DNA from: Vandiemenella viatica
Taxonomy: Eukaryota > Arthropoda > Insecta > Orthoptera > Morabidae
Reading direction: 5' to 3'
Assembly: GCA_031002005.1 (NCBI GenBank)
Contig: JARYHS010008074.1
Coordinates: 280,551,930 to 280,615,929, forward strand
DNA: 64,000 nucleotides
The notes under the pieces are model-generated. The model had not been told where the DNA came from and did not search any database. It was given only the letters and a program-made list of their open reading frames with translations. Positions 11,401 through 23,362 of the stretch are shown piece after piece (positions within the stretch are counted from its first letter, which is position 1; each line of letters begins with the position of its first letter). The translations under genes were made by a program, and so were the position numbers.

Positions 11401-11749
11401 AATAACACGCTTATCATACAGAACATACAAAAGTCCTATCAGGACCGGTTAGACTTCAGGCAGGAACTCTGTCCGTCCACCTCCCCCCCCCCCGTCCACC
11501 TCCCCCTCATCTCATGATTCACATTGGCCACTTTATGTAAATTATTTGTATCTAAATTTTAGAACTGACTTGCTTAATATTTTAAACATTTTGTCATCTA
11601 ACGCTACAAAAGTGTCCTTGTTTTTCTTGATCCGCTATTATATCCAGACTTCCTTCCACTGTATGCTGGTTTTTGCTGAACCCAACCTACTTCACCTAAT
11701 TTAATTTAATTTTAATTGCAATGGAGAGCACGCTCCGGTCTGTGTATTA

Positions 11750-11975
11750 TGACTTTACGCCTCATCGACGTCGAGGTCATTTTAGGCGGGACTGCGGACA
11801 AGCGACGGGAAGAACTTCGGCCATGACCTTTGGGGGAAACATCTCGGCATTTGCCTGAAGTGATTTGGGGAAACCATGGAAATCCAAACCTGGATGCCCG
11901 GACGGGAATTCGAAACTGCGTCCTCCCGAATGCGAGGCCAGAGCGTTAACCACTCATCCACCAAGCTCCGGTCGT
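11750..11975 (-). repeat. SINE family A
   Basis: Reverse-oriented copy: tail CGACGTCGATGAGGCGTAAA, body with CCAAATCACTTCAGGCAAATG, and head with GGACGCAGTTTCGAATTCCC and GGTGGATGAGTGGTTAACGC. Confidence 0.85.
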
Positions 11976-11984
11976 AATTTCCCT

Positions 11985-12600
11985 ACACGCTTATCTTCCC
12001 CCTTTCCTGCATCCACTTACATTTTCTCTCTACAAACTTCAACTTTAAATTCTTTAAACGTTTTTAGTAAATTATTCATCATTTCTCTTGCTAACTTATT
12101 CCAATCCCTGACACCCTTACGAATAAAAGAGAATCTTCTTACACCCTTGTGCCTGAAATCGAGTGCCAGCTTGTGATCATGTTCATCTTTTGCCTTCCAT
12201 GCATTACTTTTAATTCTTACGCCAATATCTTTCTATGCGGCATCACCAATATACGCCTTGTATACTCCCATGACCCTCTTCGCCCTCCTCCTGTCTTCAA
12301 TGAATGCCATTCCAATTCTTTTATGATATCAGTTACTGATTGCGTTCTGCGGTAATTTTCAGAAACAAATCTAGCAGCCCTTTTTTTGCACCCTCTTCAA
12401 CTCCTGTATTTGACACTCAAAATGTGGGTCCCATACTATACCACTGTATTCAAGCAATGGTCTAATCAGAGTTTTATAACTTAATTTCTTTACTTCTCTC
12501 GTACATCCCCTCATCACTCTCTCGAATAAGTGCAGAATTTTGAAACCATTTCCTACTATCTGTCCAATGTTTCAAGTTTTCAACAACCTAATTTGCGTAA
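11985..12600 (-). mobile_element. LINE relic, C-terminal region (CR1/Jockey-like)
   Basis: Reading the minus strand across frames gives VWDPHFECQIQELKRVQK, then AARFVSENYRRTQSVTDI, IKELEWHS, and near the end FSFIRKGVRDWNKLARE. This is the region after the reverse transcriptase in CR1/Jockey-type LINEs (usual pattern W.P.....I..LE.VQ.RAARF). Frames shift and stops occur (for example within the KKG run near 12388), so it is dead. A family A SINE abuts its 3' side. Confidence 0.75.
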
Positions 12601-12639
12601 TAAGGAGGTAGCGAGTAAGTTGTAGACTTGCGCATAATA

Positions 12640-14525
12640 GTTCGCTACTTGGAGCGCTTTCGCAGCTCCCTCGCGAACTAGTTCGCTCTTTTAGTTCGTT
12701 GGTTCCCGTCTCGAATTCAGAGAAACAGATCGTTCGCTCGCCTTGCTACCGCTACTGCACGCGCTATTTTGTTTGTTATGATAGTTTTAGGACAATACTT
12801 AATCATTTTTTGTCGTTTCTAAATGGAATTTAACATGACCTTCTTAACAAAAGTTGTTAGTTAATAAAATGACTTCAAATGACAATGGCATGTTCAGCTG
12901 CCGCCGATAAACCAAAGTGCTTATTGTCCTTTTCACAAATTGATAAAATAGGGCATTCAGTTGTTCTGTTTTTACGTTACATGCATTCATAGAATATTAA
13001 TTTTTAAATGGATTTATTTATTATTTTTTGCAACATAGAAACTAATAACAAACAAATTCTTCTCTTTGTAAAATCTGTGAAGGCACATTATGATTTATCT
13101 TTTGATTGATGTGATGTGCGTTTAACTAAACACCCCTTTTAGAAATGTTATGTAATGTAAAAATTGACAAAGTCAGACAAATGTTTGCTCGTGCATCTCT
13201 CTTTGTTTCGTTTTTGTTTTGTTAATTATTTTCTCTTGGAAGCTGTTCTTTATTTTGATATTAAATTAAATTAGATTAGCTATGGAAAGTGATAGTAATA
13301 ACGAAAGTGCTTCAATTTCCAGTGAGTCATTGAGTGATTATTTTATTAGTGTAGGGGAGGATTATCCAACACATATTCAAAAATATTTTGACGACGAATG
13401 AAACTGATGAAGATATAAAAGTTAAAATCTTTTTGAATTTCGCGAGCAATTTTTTTACATAACTTTCACAAAGCTATAGTTAATAACGTCACAATCTAAG
13501 TATTATATTATGTCAAATCAGTGATAGAAAAATGTATGAGAGATTGTTTCTTTGATTAAGAAAACAAAAAAAATTCCTTAGAAGCCAAATTCTCCACATA
13601 AAGTAAAAATATTAAAAATAATGTTCTGGTATTCGTTGATAAAAGTCTAGAATGTCTTAATAAATCGTTAAATTTTAATAAAAGCAATTGGCTATACAAA
13701 ATCCAAAAAATAAATTTAAAATACGAGATTTCATTTGATGACTGTGAGACAATATTAGAACTTCTAAATCTACGAGAAAAAATGGGTTTCAAAGTGAACT
13801 AACTTTACTCTGAAATAACAATATTACACGAAATCTAGGTAAAACTAAGATAAATATTTCATTAATAAAAATGAGCTTTTGATCGACATTAATTTATCAA
13901 CTAAAAGCGATAAAGCATTTGACAATTTTAGGGTAGACAAAAAATTGTTAAAGATGCAAGAAGTGCAAAAAAATATAGCTTAGAAAATGAAATAGTAAAA
14001 AACATACCTTTTATCCTTTTCTACCCTTTAGCAAAATATTATATTTTTGGAGTGCACTATATTTTTTAATAGCTTATTAAAAAAAAATACTTAATCAACC
14101 GAAAAACCCTAGCGGCGAATGGCGCTCAGCTTAGGTCGCAGTTGCTTAGCGAACTAGGTCGCTCCCCTCTCGAATTCTAGAAAGACAGATCGTTCGCACA
14201 CTTTGCTATCGCTACTGCATACACTTTTTGTTTTGGTAGTTTTGGTTATCGGTGGTTGTCTTTTAATTGTTGATGGAATTAAAGCGTGTTTTGTTTTCAC
14301 ATTCTTCATTAAATATCCGTTTGTGACTTCTGCAATAATTATTAATGTTCAACAGTTTTTTTTCCTTTTGTTTTTATATCTGTGTCTTCAGTGAAATGTG
14401 TCCACAAGGATCTGTGTTTCCTTTTAGATGACATAGTAATAAATAACCTAAAACAAAAGTCGGTCTTCGGAAAACGATCGACCGAACTAAGGAGCGAGAG
14501 ATCTGGGAACTAGTTCGCGTACTAC
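12640..14525. mobile_element. Composite repeat with duplicated end motif, reaching the exon at 14538
   Basis: A ~100-bp motif occurs at about 12690-12790 and 14148-14245. Shared blocks are GCGAACTAG, TCTCGAATTC, GAAA(g)ACAGATCGTTCGC and TTGCTAyCGCTACTGCA. The reverse complement of 14495-14525 also carries CGCGAACTAGTTCCC, matching the left end. The interior is AT-rich; a plus-strand frame from about 13282 starts MESDSNNESASISSESLSDY but soon stops. It is probably one or two nested DNA transposons of unassigned superfamily. Confidence 0.5.
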
Positions 14526-14537
14526 TGAGTTGCCCAC

Positions 14538-14701
14538 CTGGTGCTGGTGCCCGGTCCTCTTGCGAGTCCTGCGGCTGTGCTTCTTGCCGTGGCCGCGGTT
14601 CCTCCGCCGCTTGCCGCCCCCGCCGCCTCCCGCGCCGCCTCCACGGCCCTTCTTGCCGTGGCTCGTCCCGGGCAGAGGAATGGTGTCGCTACCAGCTTCC
14701 T
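14538..14701 (-). CDS. BMP3/GDF10: BMP3/GDF10-like ligand, basic processing-region exon
   Basis: The exon has 54 full codons after two bases that complete a Glu codon. The acceptor is TGCGCAG followed by AGGAAGC (phase 1) and the donor is CACCAG followed by GTGGGC (phase 0). The peptide opens with EAGSDTIPLPGTSHGKKGR, passes a Gly tract (GGGAGGGGGG), then a strongly basic stretch containing KRRRNR and HSRRTRKRTG. This lies between propeptide and cystine knot, where proprotein convertases release the mature ligand. RRNR and RRTR fit the minimal R-x-x-R pattern, but no perfect R-x-K/R-R site is present, so the true cleavage point is uncertain. A repeat element starts only about 13 bp into the following intron. 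Open frames on the plus strand here are antisense shadows. Confidence 0.85.
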
Positions 14702-14999
14702 CTGCGCACACAAACACTGTACCATTACTTTCAATTTTGAAAAATAACTCTACATTTACAGACAAATTTACTCTTAATCTTTCAGTAATTTACAGTTCAG
14801 TGATATCGCTATAGATCAAGATTCATAACAAACGAGCAATATAAATAGCTTGCACGAGTCGCTGCAGCATACGGCGAATTAGTATGCAAACTTACTCGGA
14901 TACCAGAGATTTAGTTATCAGAAAATTTATGCATAGTAACCTTGCTCCTGCTTCCAGATCGTTGTGCGTATGGGAAGATAAAAAAAACTACTCCTTCTT

Positions 15000-15830
15000 T
15001 CCGGTAAGACCTACAAGGACCACGCCCCAATTTCAAATCTTCATCCTTTGAGCCGTTTTTTTCTTCCGTTCAAACCAATATTTCTTCAACGTTCACTATG
15101 TTTCTTTTTTCTCCCCACAGACCAATTGGAGCAGATTTCTTTCCTCTTCTGCAGTGGAATCTTTCCATATTTAGTACCTTCTTTCTAAAGATCTCTCTCT
15201 CCGTAATTTCCTCTTAAGTTATTTCTTTCCAGATCTATCCTGACCTCTTGAATCCAGCTGGTTGTTGATTTTTTCCCAAAAGGTAATTGAATATCTTTTT
15301 CGTTAATCTGTTATCATTCATTCTAAACATATGTCCTAAAAACAGCAGTCTCCTTTTTCTTATTGCTTCTGTTTTATGTTCAGATATATTTACTTATTAC
15401 TTCTTAATTTCCATAGTTCTGTTGTTTTAACGGGACTCAAGACTTTTTCTCAAGATTCTTCTTTCTATTAATTTCGATTTATCCACTCTATAGCTCAAGG
15501 CAAGGCATTAACTAGCATATAGAAACTCTGGTTTCACGGTCGAGTTATTGTTCTTATTTTAAGATTTTATGTTCCTTCAATTTATTATTCCAGATTCTTA
15601 CAATTTTCTCTAAGACACTGTTGAACAGAATGGGTGATAAACCATCTCATTTCCGTTCATCTGTATTTATCTCGATACTTATTGAGATTTCGCCCATAAA
15701 TCTTATTTTTGAAACTGTCTTTGTAAGTGTTCCAAGTATTAGGTTTGCCAATTTAGATTTCACTCAAAAATCTACATCTTTTTTGGCCGTTTTATTGCTG
15801 TCATTTATGGTAACAACATTAAATTACTCT
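15000..15830 (-). mobile_element. LINE relic (RT end and C-terminal tail)
   Basis: The minus strand across frames shows DGLSPILFNSVLEKIVR (the RT motif (Q)GD.LSP.LFN), then RKRRLLFLGHMFRMNDNRLT. A tail with KKKHSER precedes GGGGCGTGGTCCTTGTAGG. The FADD catalytic motif between them is gone. The C-terminal motifs are those of RTE-like endonuclease/RT LINEs. The tail matches the relic nested in the Helitron at 32560-32825. Confidence 0.75.
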
Positions 15831-16594
15831 AACAGCAGAGACTAACAAAAGGAATTCTTAGTTTAGTTTATAACAGAATACCAAAATGAATATCGTTAGT
15901 AAAAGTAACCGGTCACACCGAAACATTATGCGGATAACGTATTCTATTACAATCTGTATATGCGGAAGTGGATTTTGCATTTGTAACATAGTGTTTTATG
16001 GGTTAAGTGACATCAGTGTTTGCATCGTCTCGCATTACCTATTGCTTATTCGTTACTTATAATTTTATTAGCCAGAGATAGAAAAAGATTTACGTGATAA
16101 AGTGGTAAAAATGCGCTTTAAAACTATGTTATGTGATGTGTTTAGCAGCTTCATTCAGTGAACTAAATCACATTTTTCATTCATGAACAAAGCAGTCGAA
16201 ATCAAGGTATCACGTACAGTATTTCCTTATAATGTATTCAGAAGTTAGAGAAGAAATTATTTGCTTATAGAATGAAATGGAGCTAAAAAAAAACAGAATC
16301 ACAAATCTTGAGAAATTTTCGAGCCAAATAACATTTTGATTTCTTACGATACTTAAATCAGAAAACTTTTCACTAATTAAAATTTTTAACATCATAATTT
16401 CTTATAAGCCTATATAAATGAGTCCCATGTTGAAAATAAACAGCTGTTCGCATAAATTATTCAGTATAAGTTACTAATACCTGATATATATATAAGGATT
16501 TGAATAACTATTATATGGCCACATAACAAAAAGAAAGGAAGACATCATTTAATTTTGTTTAAATGCCCTTACATCTATAGTTATTTTTTTCTCG

Positions 16595-16822
16595 CTTATG
16601 GCTTTACTCCTTGTCGACGTTTAGATAATTAGAGGCGATAAAGGACTGGGGACAAGGAATGGGAAGGAATTTTGTGATGTTCGTTTGAAGGAAGCCTCCA
16701 GATTGCCTGGAGTGATCTGGGAAATCCATAGAAAACCCAAATATGGTTCCCAAACGAGGATTCAAACTGCATCCTTCCGACTGCGAGGCCAAAGCGTTAC
16801 CACTCATCCACCACTCTCAGTG
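16595..16822 (-). repeat. SINE family A
   Basis: Reverse copy with body CCAGATCACTCCAGGCAATC and head GTGGTGGATGAGTGGTAACG. B box is degenerate (GTTTGAATCC). Confidence 0.8.
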
Positions 16823-18635
16823 TATACTATTTTATATTGATAACTGCTTAATCCGTATGTCGTGAATAGGATAAAACAAAAACTTAAAAATATCTTCCCC
16901 ACTAAAGTGAGAGACTGAAGTTAATGCTTACAACCATCTTAATTACTTGTTGCTTGTTGTAACGATTAAATAACCACCGAAACGAAATTGTGTATAGTTA
17001 TTAATGGGCGCATAAATTATGTGGTAGAATACATTCACTAGAATGGATTCAGAAATATTCAATGTCATAAATCATTTACATTCGTAGAGCACTACTGTTT
17101 CACGCAGAATGATTATAACTCAAGCCTATACTTACTTTTACTGATAATACCGCTTCATTTTTAAAAACGAATCTCACGCAACTCTCTGGGATGCGTACGC
17201 CATCAGAGGAACACACGTCTCTTGCTGTGGACCTCGGTAGAATTTTATTGCGGCACATCGTGCACCCGAGAGGGAGGGACCTCAAACAGCGATAATTATA
17301 ATTATATGCCGCGCCGCACTCCACTGTTTGCATGGAGCCCCCGCAGCAAGCGTCGTCAAGCTGAAAGCAAACCATCAGACAAGCCACGATCTGGTCGCTT
17401 ATTTGTACAGTGAAATCAGGAGCACATCACAGAATACCGCAGATATGTCCTCGGCATTACATACTGCTGCTACTGAAAAACCGAACGTCTAGAGATATTC
17501 GTTGGGGTATTAGCTACTGTTACTCGAACCTGTCACATACAAGCTTTGAGGGTGCGATAGCAATAGATTCAACTTTATAAAGTAGTACAGGTTTAGTTAT
17601 GTTTTGTATGTTACACTTAAAACTATTTTAATACATTCCCACTTGCAAAGTGCTAGTATTTTTTTGGAGTTGTCTCTCTCAAACCTGTAGCACTTAATCG
17701 GAATAAGATGGAATCTCAAACTAACAGAGTTTATCACTTATTTTTCAGTCGAAAATAAAGATGTTTGCGGCCTTAAAACATGTCGATTCAAAACCATTTG
17801 TCCTCAACATACCATTAACGAAAAATACTAAAAACACATGGCTTCTACGTTATAAGTGAAATAAGCAGACGTGTTTATTTTGATGTTCCTTTGATATATA
17901 TTAATACCGTTTCTTGGACGTTATCTTAATTCAAACCGTATTCCATCATAATATTGTACGCATCACAAATTTTGTTGGAACGAAACGATTGCTCGAGTGG
18001 TGCGACCAGCAACTTGGCGCAGAGTCCGCTGCCTAATGTGTAAACGCATCAAGCGTCGATTTTTTAATAGAAAATTACTAACTTCTGACCCGCAGCACAC
18101 GAGATATCTATTAAGTCAATTGGAGTGCGGAAACCCAATTACGTGAAGCTCGACTCGTACTCGCTAGGCGGTTTAGTCACAGATAGCATTCTATTAATTT
18201 TCTGTGCCGATGTTTATAAATGTTGTTTCCAGGTTATCTATTCCTGAAATTTCATAATTACTTATTTGTAAAAGAAGATATTATTTTGATTATGTACATT
18301 AAACTTAATGATATTTTTTGCGAGGAAATAATTGAAATTTGCCTCTATAGAAATACTCCAAGCATCCTAATTCTTGTTTATGTGTACGTTTATTTCATGT
18401 CTTCGAACCTTCATCAACGTTTGGTAAAATCTATAAATCATTTTATTGTTTCTGAATATTGTATACTAAGCCCTCTTTTAATGTTTTGAAAAGTTAGAGT
18501 GAAACAAGATGCTTTCATTCGGCTTTCCAGCCGAACTCTAATTCCCGCCAACGCCGATGGCGTACGGCTGGCGCTGTGTTCCCCCATTGCAAACGCTGGT
18601 ATTTCAATTATTATTATTAATTTATATATATATAT
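16823..18635. other. Intron sequence, no gene recognised
   Basis: AT-rich. A GC-richer patch at 17200-17400 has open frames on both strands without recognisable domains. Another at 17985-18060 is unassigned. Confidence 0.45.
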
Positions 18636-18639
18636 ATAC

Positions 18640-18870
18640 GGCTCTTCAACATCGAGAGGTGATTGTGAGCAAGGAATAGGATGGGCTTAAACTAAATTAT
18701 AATTCTTTTGAATGAACCACCCAACATTCACCTGAAATGATTTCGGAAAACCATGGAAAATCAAAATTGGGATGTTTGGCTCTTTATCGAATCCGTGTCC
18801 TACCTAATATGACGGTCGTAAGCGTTTGCTATTTCGAGTCCGGTATGAGGAATAGGTGTTTCTAAATGAA
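18640..18870 (-). repeat. Decayed SINE family A next to a C-type B box
   Basis: Reverse-oriented remnants GGTTTTCCGAAATCATTTCAGG and GGACACGGATTCG fit family A. At 18830-18860, on the plus strand, TTTCGAGTCCGGTATGAGG resembles the C-type SINE at 5046. Confidence 0.45.
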
Positions 18871-19502
18871 TGTTGTGTCGTATGGGTTAAAAGAGGAATG
18901 CCATTAACAAGAGATTGCGGCGGCTGTGTCGAAGCCGCGGCCGTAAATCATTATTGTTAACATGAACTATGACGTAGGATTGGTGACGTGATATGAATGA
19001 TGGAAGTCCTTTAGCTAACCCCCTAGTCCTCTCCCACGCAAACACCAGTAGTGGCAGATGCACTTGGTCGTGGGTCGACTATTCGCGTTAAAAGGGAACA
19101 TCGCCCTCTGACTGTCGGCATTAGTTTTTTTTTTTTTTTTTGGGGGGGGGGGGTCACACTATGATTTACTGTATATGTTTATGATATTTATGAATACATT
19201 TATCAGTCACATAACACGAAAATTTGTCAGAAGGCTAAAATTTTACAATTTCAACTACAATTATTCAATATTTTTAACTGCTATTACTGAACCTTACGTG
19301 GACTGTACATACTACCAACGTTCTGTCACATCAGAGTCCAGACCTATTAACGTCTAGCGCGGTGCAAAACACGCCTATTTCTTGCGACGCTTTCCCCGCG
19401 CTGATTGTTGCAGTATTTTATCTTTGTAAGAAGTGATAATTCCTCAGTGGTGCCGCAGATTGTTAATTCTAGCAGGTAATCATAAAAGTAGAACTGCTGG
19501 CA

Positions 19503-19640
19503 CCGGACCGAGTGAGGTGGATGAGTGGTCACGCTCGGCCCTGGCATCGGGGGACGCGGGTTCAAATATCCTCCCAGGCTCTAATGATCTCGATGTCGAC
19601 GAGGCGTAAATCCCGAGGCAAAAAAAAAAGAAAGAAAAAA
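19503..19640 (+). repeat. SINE family A, internally deleted
   Basis: The head (GAGTGAGGTGGATGAGTGG and CGCGGGTTCAAATATCC) runs straight into the tail (CTCTAATGATCTCGATGTCG, ACGAGGCGTAAA, then A9), skipping about 110 bp of body. Confidence 0.8.
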
Positions 19641-20309
19641 CCTAATACTGAGTTTTCATGCGTACCATTCACTGACAAAGAAATCTTTGCGAAAGAAGTA
19701 GGACATGGAAGGCTCAGCCATACGCCTTTGTATGCACGATCAGACACCTTATTTTTGAGATACCAGCCAGCTGTGTTGTGAATGCTAGACGATAATTTCA
19801 AAACAAAAAAGTTACTAACACTGGTAACTTTATATCGACGTATGTTTGACTGTCTATAGAAAGATCTCTTATTAGAAAACACGCTCCGCGCTTCATTATT
19901 ATTCCTCATTGATTCCGATCTGGTGGCTCAAGGTTATCTTCCCCTGGCTCCACTCCTTCCGTCATCAACCCCTTCCTTCCTACCTCTCCGAACTTAACAC
20001 TGTCTCCGTGCAGGTAAGTGGCAAATTTCCTAGGGGCAAGGACAGCGCAGTGGGGATAGAGGAGACCGGCATTGAGCCGCCTCTGTAAACCGAACAGGCT
20101 ATACATAATCAGTAAAACCTACTTGATTTAGCCAAAAACGAGCCCGGAGGCTTCTTTCTGTTGTTTGAATGAGATATCGGCTAAGCGAAAGATGTAAAAT
20201 TAATATTTTCATAAATTAATCGGTTTTCTGGCATCTCGACTTAAAATATTTTTTGCAACCTGCTTTTTGTTATTCGGCAAACTAGATGTAGAGAGTTGAT
20301 GTGACTGAC

Positions 20310-20442
20310 CGGTGTCGTCCTTGGGCTGGTGTCCGTGGTCCCTGGCGTGCAGCAGCATGTCTGGGTGCACGCGCGGAGGCAGCTGGGGGCCTTCATCCTC
20401 GTCCACATCCGGCAGCTCGTTGTCCTCCACCGACCGCTTCAC
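20310..20442 (-). CDS. BMP3/GDF10: BMP3/GDF10-like ligand, propeptide exon with EDNELP motif
   Basis: The exon has 44 full codons plus one base. The acceptor is GTGTGTCAG followed by GTGAAGCGG (phase 0), and the donor is GACACCG followed by GTCAGT (phase 1). The peptide VKRSVEDNELPDVDEDEGPQ is the clearest propeptide landmark: vertebrate GDF10 has QDNELPGLDE in the same relative position, a short distance before the mature domain. The rest is His/Pro/Asp-rich (PPRVHPDMLLHARDHGHQP). Such a match outside the cystine knot is what separates BMP3/GDF10 from other BMPs, because TGF-beta propeptides usually diverge between subfamilies. The start after the acceptor is fixed by phase 0 from the HGLK end of the previous exon. 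Confidence 0.87.
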
Positions 20443-20683
20443 CTGACACACACAGCAAATACCACCAAACATTCAGCTCTCTTCCTCGTGTGAAATATCA
20501 ACTACCTCCACTTTACCGTATTCTACCCAAAAGCAAATACACAATCGCAAGACAGCAGTCGAGCCACGTTGGCAGTTCACGAACATCTCTTTACATTATC
20601 TATCTCTACTTTTTCCACTATCCCGTAAGCACCTGTTTATCACAGATATACAGGGTTATTTCACAATTTTACTGTATTTACTA

Positions 20684-21107
20684 TATTATTTGACATACAG
20701 TTACAAAACTCGAAGATTCTTTTGACATATTACAAGTGTTCTGTACATGCCCCCTTACTGATTCTGCAGATATCAAGTTCTTGACACGCTCATCGCAGCA
20801 TGTCCCTATCCGACTGATTAAAAGCACACGCCAGCTCGCAGTTATGGCAGGTTTGTTGTCAGAGGAGACTTAAACACTGAATCTCTCACATAACCCAACA
20901 CACAAAAATAGCATGGGCTTAAGTAGGGCGAGCGTGGAGGCCATGATAGTAATTGCTCATCGTCATCCACACCACGACCAATCATTGGTTTCTTGATATC
21001 CTGTTTAAGAATTCACGAACATGACGAAAATTTGAATCGCGGCTGAAAAACGTTTCGAATTTTTCTATATGACTGCAAAGTTTTGTAACTATATGCCAAA
21101 TAATATG
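20684..21107. mobile_element. Possible MITE with ~26-bp inverted repeats
   Basis: Left TATTTGACATACAGTTACAAAAC and, at 21081-21107, its inverted copy GTTTTGTAACTATATGCCAAATA, about 420 bp apart. No target duplication was established. The interior has no coding sequence that I recognise. Confidence 0.45.
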
Positions 21108-22850
21108 GCTACAGAAACTCATGAAATCGCTTCCATCATTTATAATAATCCTGTAACGAAGTATAGTCCACTTGAGGCGTTAGTTAGTAGTGAAGACACT
21201 CTACGGTGTTAGTATACGCTCTAATAATATGGTGCAATGAATACCTGTTATTACATTCTCAATTTATCTTAAAATTGTATTAGAAATTATACTGACAAGC
21301 GATGTAACCAACGCTTATTTTATCTATTCTACAATTGGGATATTTCTTCTTGAAGTTAAATGATAACTGCAATGTTTGGAACAGAGGAAAACGTTAACGC
21401 TACACTACAACTGCGGTTAGAGGGTTGACTTCGAGACAGTACGACACATGTTCTACACTGTAGCCAACATGAGATGCATATCATAAAAGGACTGAAACGT
21501 TCAAAATGGCTGGCTGAGGGCTCACAATTTTAGAAATTCTTAATACTATCAGTATTTGAAGATCGTCATTGTGATCTTATTTCATGAAAGCAGTAGACCG
21601 CAGCCCAAGGATATTTTAACGACAATCAAATTTGAAAAATTAGATTTTTTTCATATTAAATGATCTGTAAATTTTAGTAACAAGCTGGGTAGTTTACTTG
21701 GTAACTATATTGTGTTGTAGGTATGAAACATTTGCTCATTTCTCATTGCCAGCACTTTTAAAATTATTATTTGATTAGTTTGAATTTGTACATCATTTGT
21801 GCATAAAATTATCAAATCTTCGACGAAAACGTCAGTTTTCCTCTATCATATTCTGTGAAAGATGAGCATATTAATGTCAGCGTCCATTATTGGTATGATC
21901 AGAGTAACTGCAAACACAGTATGCGACAAGTGTTTGAAACATATAGTATCCAATGTTTCGATGTTTTTTAAAGCTTAAACCATTTCAGACCGGTACATCC
22001 CGAAGGGTTGTTAGGCTGCTTTAGTGACAGAGTTCTGTAATGTTCCGCCTCCGACTAATGGAGAATCTGAAGTGTCGCAATATGTCTAAGAAATATATGA
22101 ACTACGTTCTGTATGATAAATGTACATATTTTGTTTGTGAAATGTGAGATTTATAAGAGGAAATAGCTGACCGTCCCAGTATTCGCGTAGAGGATAGCGG
22201 GGAACTGTCTAAGATACCGCATTCAGGACAGATAGTACGCCGACCCGAGGTTCGAAGCTAGGCCTCAGTACTTCCTTGGTCCAGCATGGCCGGTCGCTAA
22301 CGACAAGTTGATGGATGCGAGTGGCTCCCAGTGGCGTTCAGTTTGCTGATTTGCAGTCGTCCTGATTGGTGAAGATTATCAACTATAGCAGGTGAATTGG
22401 TCAAGCTCCATCTTTCAACTACCCTTACAGGCAACGGTATGTTTTAATTTCATCCACCGTGCTATCTGCTATTATTAGTCGTAGCACATTTTAAATCGCT
22501 GATATCAGTTGCCTTAAGCGATTTCATGCATTTCACAAACAAAGTGACACACGACGCAAGCATAGTCATCTTCTCGAAAAACACCTTTACTCGAAGTTTT
22601 TCTGGCCCTGCCAGACGGATATTGTTCAGACAGTTTATGTCGCTTCACTGAATGATTGACCCACCCTGGAAATTTATCACAAACACTGTCGCTCTGACAT
22701 TCGAATTATATGGATTGCAGATTCTTTTTCGTTGCATGAAATCAAGTTAGTTCTTTCACCTGGGATTCGTCAAGTTTCAAGCTATCCAGCCTGCCAGTTT
22801 CTTCGATCTCTGGTTGGACTTTCTTGCATGACGCTTATGCTTATTGCTTA
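21108..22850. other. Intron sequence, no feature recognised
   Basis: AT-rich, except a moderately GC-rich patch at 22180-22400 with no supportable identity. Confidence 0.5.
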
Positions 22851-22854
22851 TGGA

Positions 22855-23050
22855 TTTATGCCTCGTCGACGTCTAGATCATTAGAGGCGGGAAAGGACTG
22901 GGAACATAGCCTTTTCAAGGAACCATTCCGGCATTCACCTGTAATGATTTCCAGAATCCACGAAATACCAAAATCCGGATGACCAGATGAGGATTCGAAT
23001 CCGAGACATCCAGAATGCGAGGCCAGAGCGTTACCGCTCATCCCACTCTT
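22855..23050 (-). repeat. SINE family A, shortened body
   Basis: Reverse copy: tail CGACGTCGACGAGGCATAAA type, body GGAAATCATTACAGGTGAATG, and head with CTCGGATTCGAATCCTC and GAGCGGTAACGCTCTGGCC. Confidence 0.8.
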
Positions 23051-23362
23051 GTGGTTAATTCTAACAATTTTTCCGATTTTTTCACAAATTCTAAAGATAA
23101 CAATTTTTGTATGAATTATCTTAGAGACTGTGCGTCGATTGGCAGCTCTGCCGGCCTCATGGTGCGAGCGTTTGCGAGATATTCCTGGCACAAGCTCGCT
23201 GTTATCTTAATTTTAACTGATGGTTAAACGGCGAAGTGCTGAGTGGTTCCGCTATCTGGGCTGTATTCAATTTTACGATGAAATATTTTTGAACCAAGTT
23301 GATAGGACAAGGCTGGTTCAAAAAGTTACGAGCCGGAGGCCTAGGAACAGAAACCAATACCT

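Noticed and set aside
14530..14814. Proline-rich plus-strand open frame
   Set aside because: Antisense of the Gly/Arg-rich exon; the composition is explained by that.
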